In this document: piece by piece, positions 7,809 through 14,360 of the stretch
Layout of the letters: each line of letters opens with the position of its first letter
Position numbering within the stretch: the first letter of the stretch is position 1
NCBI RefSeq assembly: GCF_003583765.1
Contig: NZ_QXQA01000027.1
Coordinates: 1-41,197 of the forward strand
Reading direction: 5' to 3'
From: Paenibacillus nanensis
GTDB lineage: Bacteria > Bacillota > Bacilli > Paenibacillales > Paenibacillaceae
DNA: 41,197 nt
Program-made: the position numbers and the translations under genes
Notes under the pieces: model-generated
The model's input: the letters and a program-made list of their open reading frames with translations, nothing else
The model's database searches: none
Told to the model about the DNA's origin: nothing

Positions 7809-8768
7809 ATGAAAAAGGCAGTCATGTTAGTAATGGCAATTGTACTCACATTCACTCTGGCAGCATGCGGAAACAACGCGAACAATAGCGGCGGCAACGC
7901 AAGCACGCCTCCGGCATCGAATAACAGCGGCGGCGCTACGACCGAACCGTCCACTGAGCCAAGCGAAGAACCGAAACTTGAAGGATCGCTTCTTGCTACT
8001 GGATCCTCCGCTCTTCAACCGCTGGTTGACCAAGCGTCCAAAATGTTCATGGAAAAGAACAGCGGCGTAACGATTCAAGTACAAGGCGGCGGAAGCGGCA
8101 CCGGTCTGACGCAAGTTTCCGAAGGCCAAGCCGACATCGGCAACTCCGACGTATTCGCGGAAGAAAAGCTTGATGCCGACAAAGCTGCTGAGCTGGTTGA
8201 CCATCAAGTAGCGGTTGTCGCGATGGCGGCAGTTGTTCACCCTGACGTAAAAGTTGATAACTTCACGAAGCAGCAGCTGGTTGATATTTTCACGGGCAAA
8301 ATTACGAACTGGAAAGACCTCGGCGGCGACGATCAAGCGATCGTAATCGTAAACCGTCCGGCAAGCTCCGGCACTCGCGCAACGTTCGAAAAATATGCGC
8401 TTGGCCAAAAATCCGAAGACCTTCAAGGCTCGATCCAAGAAGATTCCTCCGGCACCGTTAAGAAAATTGTAGGCGAAACACCTGGCGCTATCGGTTATCT
8501 TGCTCTTTCTTACCTGGATGATTCCATCAAAACCGTGTCTTACGAAGGTGTAGCCGCTACGGAAGAAAACGTTGTAAACGGCACGTATCCGGTATGGGCT
8601 TACGGACACATGTATACAAAAGGCGAGCCGAACGAAGTGGCGAAAGCTTTCCTGGACTACATGCTGAGCCCTGAAGTGCAAGAAGGACCAATCGTAGAGC
8701 TTGGTTACATCCCTGCAAGCAAAATGCAAATTACTCGCGATGTTGACGGCAACGTCACGAAAAAATAA
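7809..8768 (+). CDS. pstS: Phosphate-binding lipoprotein PstS
   Basis: The product is 319 residues. It has a lipoprotein signal peptide with lipobox LAAC (Cys20), a Gly/Ser/Thr/Pro-rich linker of about 40 residues, and the PstS fold with the phosphate-binding motif TGSSALQPLV, the QGGGSGTGLTQV loop, IGNSDVFAEE and RPASSGTRATFEKYAL. It captures phosphate outside the membrane for PstCA. The ATG at 7809 (MKKAVM) gives a clean signal peptide, with GAGGGG upstream; a GTG at 7788 would add seven charged residues and is less likely. It is first in the pstS-pstC-pstA-pstB2 operon. Confidence 0.95.
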   Translation: MKKAVMLVMAIVLTFTLAACGNNANNSGGNASTPPASNNSGGATTEPSTEPSEEPKLEGSLLATGSSALQPLVDQASKMFMEKNSGVTIQVQGGGSGTGLTQVSEGQADIGNSDVFAEEKLDADKAAELVDHQVAVVAMAAVVHPDVKVDNFTKQQLVDIFTGKITNWKDLGGDDQAIVIVNRPASSGTRATFEKYALGQKSEDLQGSIQEDSSGTVKKIVGETPGAIGYLALSYLDDSIKTVSYEGVAATEENVVNGTYPVWAYGHMYTKGEPNEVAKAFLDYMLSPEVQEGPIVELGYIPASKMQITRDVDGNVTKK

Positions 8769-8789
8769 TGAGCATCCTATCTTAAGCAA

Positions 8790-8821
8790 GAAAGAGGCGG
8801 ATCCAGTCATCTGCCTCTTTC
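8790..8821 (+). other. Stable hairpin between pstS and pstC, no U-tract
   Basis: A 13-bp stem (GAAAGAGGCGGAT with ATCTGCCTCTTTC, one G-T pair) and a short loop, followed by CAAGCG rather than T. It looks like a processing or 3'-end-protecting structure. In B. subtilis, pstS transcript is known to be more abundant than the rest of the operon; this hairpin could have the same effect here. Confidence 0.75.
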
Positions 8822-8843
8822 AAGCGCTGTAGAGGAGATCCGT

Positions 8844-9761
8844 ATGGCCCAAACAACATTAAAGACATCAGACAAAAGAATAACAGGAAAGCATCACTTT
8901 GCAGAAGAATGGGTCGGGCGCATTTATACGACCCTCTGTGTATTGTTTCTTGTGACGACAATCGTCGCTATGGTTTATTTCGTCGCTTCCCGCGGTCTCA
9001 CTACCTTTTTTAAAGATCATGTAAATCCGCTCGAGCTATTGACCGGACTGAAATGGAGTCCGGAAGGCGAACCGCCAATGTTCGGCGCGCTGCCGTTCAT
9101 CTTCGGTTCGTTCAGCACATCGATGCTAGCCGCTCTAATCGCGGCGCCGCTTAGCTTTTGCGCGGCCGTCTTTATGATTGAAATTATGCCTAAGTTCGGA
9201 CGAAAATATTTGCAGCCTGTTATCGAGCTGCTTGCAGGTATTCCTTCCGTCGTATACGGATTTATCGGACTCAGCGTAATCGTTCCTTTCTTCCGGGACG
9301 TGTTCCCGGGACAAGGTGTCGGTATCGCCGCGGGCGCCCTTGTCTTATCGATCATGATTCTACCAACGATGACTACAGTTGCTACGGATGCCCTCGCGGC
9401 TCTGCCTTCCGGTCTGAAGGAAGGATCATACGCGCTTGGCGCAACCCGTTGGCAAACCATATATCGCGTTGTGCTTCCGACGACGCTACCATCGCTCATG
9501 ACAGGCGTCGTGCTTGGCATCGCGCGTGCGTTCGGCGAAGCGCTAGCCGTGCAAATGGTTATCGGCAACGCGCCGTTTATTCCGAAGAGTCTATTCGAGT
9601 CGGCCCAAACGCTGACGAGCGCCATCACGCTCAGCATGGGCAATACCGTAACCGGCTCTGCGCATAACAATGCGCTGTGGTCGCTCGCGCTTATCCTGAT
9701 GCTGATGACCTTTGTATTCGTCTTTATCGTACGCTGGCTGGAAGGCAGGTCGAAACTATGA
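8844..9761 (+). CDS. pstC: Phosphate ABC transporter permease PstC
   Basis: The product is 305 residues with about six membrane segments. The permease-ATPase coupling loop is visible (ALPSGLKEGSYALGATRWQTI), as is the VVYGFIGLSVIVPF segment typical of PstC. AGAGGAG precedes the ATG. It forms the membrane channel with PstA. Its stop codon overlaps the start of pstA by four bases (ATGA at 9758-9761), indicating coupled translation. Confidence 0.95.
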   Translation: MAQTTLKTSDKRITGKHHFAEEWVGRIYTTLCVLFLVTTIVAMVYFVASRGLTTFFKDHVNPLELLTGLKWSPEGEPPMFGALPFIFGSFSTSMLAALIAAPLSFCAAVFMIEIMPKFGRKYLQPVIELLAGIPSVVYGFIGLSVIVPFFRDVFPGQGVGIAAGALVLSIMILPTMTTVATDALAALPSGLKEGSYALGATRWQTIYRVVLPTTLPSLMTGVVLGIARAFGEALAVQMVIGNAPFIPKSLFESAQTLTSAITLSMGNTVTGSAHNNALWSLALILMLMTFVFVFIVRWLEGRSKL

Positions 9762-10645
9762 GAGCAAAAACAGTAGATAAAATCGCAACGGGCGTGATCA
9801 TCGGGGTCGCGGCTTTCATCGTGCTCCTGCTTGCAGGACTGCTTGGGTTTATTTTGGTAAGGGGACTGGGGCATCTGAGCTTTGACTTTCTGACCTCCCC
9901 TCCGGATTCGTTCCGCGAAGGAGGCGGCATCGGCCCGCAGCTGTTCAACTCGCTGTTCCTGCTAGTTCTGACCATGATTATTACCATTCCTCTCGGCATC
10001 GGAGCAGGGATCTACATGAGCGAATACGCAAAGGCCAATAAGCTGACGGACTTCATCCGTCTGGTCGTGGAAGTGTTATCGTCCTTTCCTTCGATCGTCG
10101 TCGGTTTGTTCGGGCTGCTGATGCTCGTCAATTACTTCGGACTCGGCTTCTCGCTTATGGCGGGCGCGCTTGCGCTGACGGTATTTAATCTTCCGCTTAT
10201 GGTCCGGATTACGGAGCAGGGGCTGAAGAGCGTGCCGAGGGAGCAGAAGGAAGCCGCGCTCGCGCTCGGCTTGACGAAATGGAAGACGATCTCGTCGATC
10301 ATGCTGCCAATTGCTTTGCCTATTATTTTGTCGGGTACGATTCTGGCTGCCGGCCGCGTGTTCGGGGAAGCGGCGGCGCTTCTGTTCACTGCAGGCATGA
10401 GCTCGCCGAGACTTGATTTCTCCGAATGGAACCCGCTGAACCCGGTATCGCCGTTGAACCCGTTCCGTCCGGCTGAGACGCTTGCCGTGCACATTTGGAA
10501 GATCAACTCCGAAGGCCTTGCGCCGGATGCTCCGGAGATCGCGGCAGGCGCTTCGGCAGTTCTGGTCATTACCGTGCTGCTCTTTAACCTGCTGGCAAGG
10601 TGGCTCGGACGGTTCATGCACCGCAAGTTTACCGCAACGAAATAG
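9758..10645 (+). CDS. pstA: Phosphate ABC transporter permease PstA
   Basis: The product is 295 residues with about six membrane segments, the coupling loop KSVPREQKEAALALGLTKWK, and the SSFPSIVVGLFGLLMLV segment typical of PstA. The start at 9758 overlaps the pstC stop (ATGA) and gives the expected N-terminus MRAKTVDKIATGV; an upstream in-frame ATG at 9677 lies inside pstC and is rejected. It pairs with PstC. Confidence 0.95.
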   Translation: MRAKTVDKIATGVIIGVAAFIVLLLAGLLGFILVRGLGHLSFDFLTSPPDSFREGGGIGPQLFNSLFLLVLTMIITIPLGIGAGIYMSEYAKANKLTDFIRLVVEVLSSFPSIVVGLFGLLMLVNYFGLGFSLMAGALALTVFNLPLMVRITEQGLKSVPREQKEAALALGLTKWKTISSIMLPIALPIILSGTILAAGRVFGEAAALLFTAGMSSPRLDFSEWNPLNPVSPLNPFRPAETLAVHIWKINSEGLAPDAPEIAAGASAVLVITVLLFNLLARWLGRFMHRKFTATK

Positions 10646-10657
10646 GAGGCAACGCAC

Positions 10658-11416
10658 ATGGCTGACAAAGGCATATCCGTAAAGGATTTAAGCGTATATT
10701 ACGGCGATCATAAAGCCGTTAAAAATGTAACGATCGATTTCAACAACAAAGACGTAACGGCGCTGATCGGGCCATCGGGCTGCGGCAAATCGACGTTCCT
10801 TCGCACCTTGAACCGGATGAACGATCTGATTCCGAGCGCGCGCATGACCGGCGAGATTTGGATCGGCGACGAGGATATCAATCATCCGAAGACGGATGTG
10901 GTGCTTCTGCGCCGCCGGATCGGCATGGTCTGGCAGCGCCCGAACCCGTTCCATAAATCGATCTATGAAAATATCGCGTTCGGTCCCCGTTATCACGGCA
11001 TAACGAAAAAAAGCGAGCTTGACGATTTGGTGGAGGAATCGCTCCGCAAAGCGGCGCTTTGGGAAGAGACGAAGGACCGTCTCCATACGTCCGCGCTCAA
11101 GCTGTCGGGCGGCCAGCAGCAAAGGCTTTGCATCGCGAGATCCATTGCGGTGAAGCCGGACATCATCCTGATGGACGAACCCGCTTCGGCGCTCGATCCC
11201 GTATCCACTTCTAAGGTAGAGGAGCTGATCTCCGAGCTGAAGGAGGATTATTGTATCGTGATCGTCACGCATAATATGCATCAGGCCGCTCGCGTTTCAT
11301 CGAAAACGGCGTTTTTCTTATCAGGGGAGCTGATCGAATACGATAATACGGAGACGATGTTTACGAACCCTTCCAAGAAGGAAACAAGCGATTATATTTC
11401 CGGCCGTTTCGGCTAA
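10658..11416 (+). CDS. pstB: Phosphate ABC transporter ATP-binding protein PstB, second copy
   Basis: The product is 252 residues. It has Walker A GPSGCGKS, signature LSGGQQQRLCIARSIA, Walker B IILMDEPASALDP and VTHNMHQAARV. It lies 12 nt after pstA with AGGAGG before the ATG, so it is the ATPase encoded with PstSCA. The two PstB copies differ in several places (WQRPNPFHKS here, FQQPNPFPKS in copy one). Both look intact, so either could serve the single PstCA pair. Confidence 0.95.
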   Translation: MADKGISVKDLSVYYGDHKAVKNVTIDFNNKDVTALIGPSGCGKSTFLRTLNRMNDLIPSARMTGEIWIGDEDINHPKTDVVLLRRRIGMVWQRPNPFHKSIYENIAFGPRYHGITKKSELDDLVEESLRKAALWEETKDRLHTSALKLSGGQQQRLCIARSIAVKPDIILMDEPASALDPVSTSKVEELISELKEDYCIVIVTHNMHQAARVSSKTAFFLSGELIEYDNTETMFTNPSKKETSDYISGRFG

Positions 11417-11430
11417 AGTATTATTTTAAA

Positions 11431-11478
11431 GGCAACCTTCGTTACGTCATCCAGCTGACGGTCGAGGTTGTCTTTTTT
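11431..11478 (+). terminator. Terminator of the pstSCAB operon
   Basis: GGCAACCT pairs with AGGTTGTC (one G-T pair), with an inner CGTCA/TGACG stem, followed by TTTTTT. It lies 14 nt after pstB2, so the GGDEF gene downstream needs its own promoter, which is visible. Confidence 0.85.
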
Positions 11479-11508
11479 AGGCATATAGACCTGTTTTTTC
11501 GGGCCAAG

Positions 11509-11562
11509 TTTACAAGGAAATAACATGATTATAGATCTAATTTCATATTCCGCTGGTATTCT
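11509..11562 (+). promoter_or_regulatory. Predicted PhoP box and promoter of the GGDEF-EAL pair
   Basis: 6-mers at 11-bp phase: TTTACA (11509), ATAACA (11520), ATAGAT (11531) and TTCATA (11542). TATTCT follows at 11557-11562, 9 nt after the last 6-mer, with a TGG extension before it. The third 6-mer is nearly the same as in the CBS-MCP promoter (ATAGAC). This places a c-di-GMP gene pair under predicted phosphate-starvation control. Confidence 0.68.
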
Positions 11563-11613
11563 TAGTACATATGTAAGCTTTGTGTTCACCTAACGAGTTC
11601 AGAGGAGAGCCGT

Positions 11614-13053
11614 ATGGACGAAACCGGTTTTGGATTAATGAATGACAGGCTGCTGCAGACTGTTCAGGAGAAATGGCGGCAAGGCGGAATCGCGGTATTG
11701 TTCCTGCAAATGAACGTGGAGCAAAAACTCGCGCAGGAAGCAGTGCGAGAGTGGGAGCAGTCCACATCCGCTTTATTCTGGAGGCATCAAATGGAGCAGA
11801 ATTGCTTATTTTTATTAGATGCCGGCGAAGGGCGCGGCTCCATCGGGGAAATAGCGGATGAAGCGGTCAAGCGGCTTCGCGAAAGGCTTGCGGAAGCTCT
11901 TGCCGGTAAGATCGGCACGCCGGGCCAAGACGGATGGTTTAATACGAATGTTAGCTTTGTCTACCCCGATCCGGCGAAATCGGCGGACGTTCATTTGTTC
12001 CAATCGCTTGCGAAGGCTTGTGAAATTCGTCTTTCGAATCCCAAAGATTCGATGCCGTACATAAACGGGACGGGGAGTCAAAGCATCGGCCGTCTGGCCG
12101 CGCCGATCCATTCGGTCGCCTATAATGCGACGGTGTCGCAGGTTTCCTATTTATTCGATATGGATGCGAAAGCGCAAGGGGTTGTGGTCGTCCGAGAAGG
12201 CAGGCCGGTCGGGCTGCTTATGCGGGAGAAGCTGTATCAATTGCTGGCCGGTCAATACGGGCTTTCCCTCTACTGGAATAGACCGGTCGAAAAAATTATG
12301 GACGGCGAACCGCTCATCGTGGATGAGGCCATGCCGGTGGAGCAGGTTTCTCAGCTTGCGATGTCAAGAGCCGATTACCGGCTGTATGATATCGTCATTT
12401 TGACGAAGGACGGGTTGCTGAGCGGGGTCGCTACGATAAGGGCCATCCTTGAATGTATGACGGCGCTCAGGACGGAGGAAGCGAGGTCGGCGAATCCGCT
12501 TACCGGCCTGCCGGGAAATGCCGGCATTCAAGCGGAGCTCCATGATCGGATCAGCAGGGGTAAACCGTTTGCAATGATTTATGCCGACCTGGATTATTTC
12601 AAATGGTTTAATGATTGCTTCGGATTCGGGCTCGGGGATGAGCTCATTCGGCACTTGGCGGGGCTGCTTCGTTCGGTGACGAAGCAGTACGCCGGCTCCG
12701 ACAGCTTTGTCGGACATATCGGGGGCGATGATTTTATCGTCATAATGGAGCCGGGCGCTGCGGAAGTGATCAGTCAGACGATGATTGACGCTTTCGACCG
12801 AGAAGTCGTTTCCTTCTACGGCGATATGGATATTTCGGAGGTGGAGGACCGGAGCGGCGTAAAGGTTCAAACGGACGGCGTGTCGCTTTCCTTATCGGTA
12901 TTAATTTGGGACGGAAAAACGTCCATTACGCCATCGAGCCTGTCCCAGCTCGCGGCAAAAGCGAAAAAAAGAGTAAAAGCCGTCAAAGGCAGCGCTTATG
13001 TTATTGATCAATTAACGGGAATGCAGCATAGAGAGGAACGGAGTCGACTGTGA
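11614..13053 (+). CDS. CBS-pair diguanylate cyclase (GGDEF domain)
   Basis: The product is 479 residues with no membrane segment. Residues 1-~145 are an unrecognised domain. Residues ~155-285 are a CBS pair of the kind known from EAL-CBS-GGDEF proteins (GVVVVREGRPVGLLMREKL, then RPVEKIMDGEPLIVDEAMP, then SGVATIRAIL). Residues ~290-470 are GGDEF, with metal-binding YADLDYFKWFNDCFGFGLGD and active-site GGDDF. No RxxD product-inhibition site is seen five residues before it. It should make c-di-GMP from GTP in the cytosol, gated by a nucleotide or other ligand on the CBS pair (inference). AGAGGAGAG lies just before the ATG. The stop overlaps the GTG of the EAL gene by four bases. Confidence 0.88.
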   Translation: MDETGFGLMNDRLLQTVQEKWRQGGIAVLFLQMNVEQKLAQEAVREWEQSTSALFWRHQMEQNCLFLLDAGEGRGSIGEIADEAVKRLRERLAEALAGKIGTPGQDGWFNTNVSFVYPDPAKSADVHLFQSLAKACEIRLSNPKDSMPYINGTGSQSIGRLAAPIHSVAYNATVSQVSYLFDMDAKAQGVVVVREGRPVGLLMREKLYQLLAGQYGLSLYWNRPVEKIMDGEPLIVDEAMPVEQVSQLAMSRADYRLYDIVILTKDGLLSGVATIRAILECMTALRTEEARSANPLTGLPGNAGIQAELHDRISRGKPFAMIYADLDYFKWFNDCFGFGLGDELIRHLAGLLRSVTKQYAGSDSFVGHIGGDDFIVIMEPGAAEVISQTMIDAFDREVVSFYGDMDISEVEDRSGVKVQTDGVSLSLSVLIWDGKTSITPSSLSQLAAKAKKRVKAVKGSAYVIDQLTGMQHREERSRL

Positions 13054-14240
13054 GACCATACAATCGAATTCAAAGTTTATCGAAGGGTTATTTGGGCATG
13101 ATCTATTTCTCTTGGCAATGGAAAGGGCAGACGGAGGGAGAATGGCCGAGTCCGGAGCTGCAGGAACGCTGGCGGCTCGCGGCGGAGCGGGAGACGGATA
13201 AAGTGCTTCGTTCGGTTGTTTTAAGAACGGTCCGAAGCTGGAAATGCCAGGATCTGTTTTTGTCCATCGACTTGCCTGACGGCAAGCAAGGCATATGGGA
13301 AAGCTGGCTTTCGCAGCTTGCTCACGAGCTGGGGAGCAGCATTTCGTCTGCCGTGCGTGCCGAGACGCTGCCGTTCGATCCTTCGCCGCCAGGCCTTTTG
13401 CTGATAGGTACCGCCGCTGTGAACCGTAAAGCATTTCTCGATGAGGACTGTTTATGGTACGAAGCGAGCAAGAAGGCCATGCTGCAAGGGCAGTTCGGCG
13501 GCGGTTACGAACGCGGGGTGAAGCGGAAAGCGCTGGAGCGAATCTTAAACGGAAAACAGATTTATCCGGTCTATCAGCCTATTATATCCGTTAACAGGAT
13601 GGAGATTTTTGGCTTTGAGGCGCTGACCCGGCTTCATGACGCCAATGTGTTCAAAGGGCCGCTTGAGCTGTTTCAATTCGCCGGCGAGGAAGAGAAGATG
13701 TATTCGCTGGAGAAGCTGGCGAGAGAGCTGTCGATTGACGGGTGTCAAAGCCTGAAGCCGAACCAAAAGCTGTTTATTAACGTGATGGCGCAAATTATGG
13801 AGGATCCCGGATTTTCTCCCGGCCAGACCATCGATCTGCTGGAGAAGCATCATTTGTCCCCCGAGCAAGTGGTCTTCGAAATTACGGAGCGGAGCTCGAT
13901 CGAAGATTTTCCCTCGGTCAAAAAAACGCTGGAGCATTATCGGAATCAAGGCTATCAAATCGCGATTGACGATGTGGGCGCAGGTTATTCCTCGCTCCAA
14001 TCGGTTGTCGAGCTTCGCCCGGATTATTTGAAGGTCGACCGTTCAATCATTAGCCATATCCACCAAGACGATGTGAAGAAGCATGTCTTGCATACGCTGC
14101 AGGAAGTGGGGGCGAAGCTGGGAGTGTCGCTCATTGCGGAAGGGATCGAGCAGCAGGAGGAGCTTGATGTTTTAACGCAAATGGGCATTCCCTACGCTCA
14201 AGGTTATTTGCTAGGCAGACCGGCGCCGTTTCCGACTTGA
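13050..14240 (+). CDS. c-di-GMP phosphodiesterase (EAL domain)
   Basis: The product is 396 residues. The N-terminal ~140 residues are unrecognised but resemble the N-terminus of the partner GGDEF protein. From ~155 on there is a full EAL domain: FEALTRL, the Asn of LFINVMAQ, the Glu of VVFEITERSS, IAIDDVGAGYSSL, DYLKVDRS and LIAEGIE, so all metal-binding and catalytic positions look present. It should cleave c-di-GMP to pGpG. The GTG start at 13050 overlaps the GGDEF stop (GTGA) with GGAG upstream, so the two proteins are made together: a split version of the usual EAL-CBS-GGDEF fusion. It shares the Pho-box promoter at 11509. Confidence 0.9.
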   Translation: MRPYNRIQSLSKGYLGMIYFSWQWKGQTEGEWPSPELQERWRLAAERETDKVLRSVVLRTVRSWKCQDLFLSIDLPDGKQGIWESWLSQLAHELGSSISSAVRAETLPFDPSPPGLLLIGTAAVNRKAFLDEDCLWYEASKKAMLQGQFGGGYERGVKRKALERILNGKQIYPVYQPIISVNRMEIFGFEALTRLHDANVFKGPLELFQFAGEEEKMYSLEKLARELSIDGCQSLKPNQKLFINVMAQIMEDPGFSPGQTIDLLEKHHLSPEQVVFEITERSSIEDFPSVKKTLEHYRNQGYQIAIDDVGAGYSSLQSVVELRPDYLKVDRSIISHIHQDDVKKHVLHTLQEVGAKLGVSLIAEGIEQQEELDVLTQMGIPYAQGYLLGRPAPFPT

Positions 14241-14300
14241 AAAAATGGGCTTTTTCTCATGTGCGCGCGCGGCTGCGGGTGCTTGGGAGAGGCCCTTTTT
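14241..14300 (+). terminator. Possible terminator after the EAL gene
   Basis: AAAAA-T-GGGC on the left can pair with GCCC-TTTTT on the right around a long GC-rich loop. The stem is weak, but its place directly after the stop codon and before the polA promoter fits. Confidence 0.4.
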
Positions 14301-14310
14301 GTGGTATGAT
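14283..14310 (+). promoter_or_regulatory. Promoter of polA
   Basis: Extended -10 TGG-TATGAT (14302-14310) with a -35-like TTGGGA (14283) at 16-nt spacing, about 50 nt before polA. Confidence 0.5.
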
Positions 14311-14360
14311 AGAAAGTAGGAAAATTATTGATGTGAGAAACGGGGTGCACACGAACGGTT

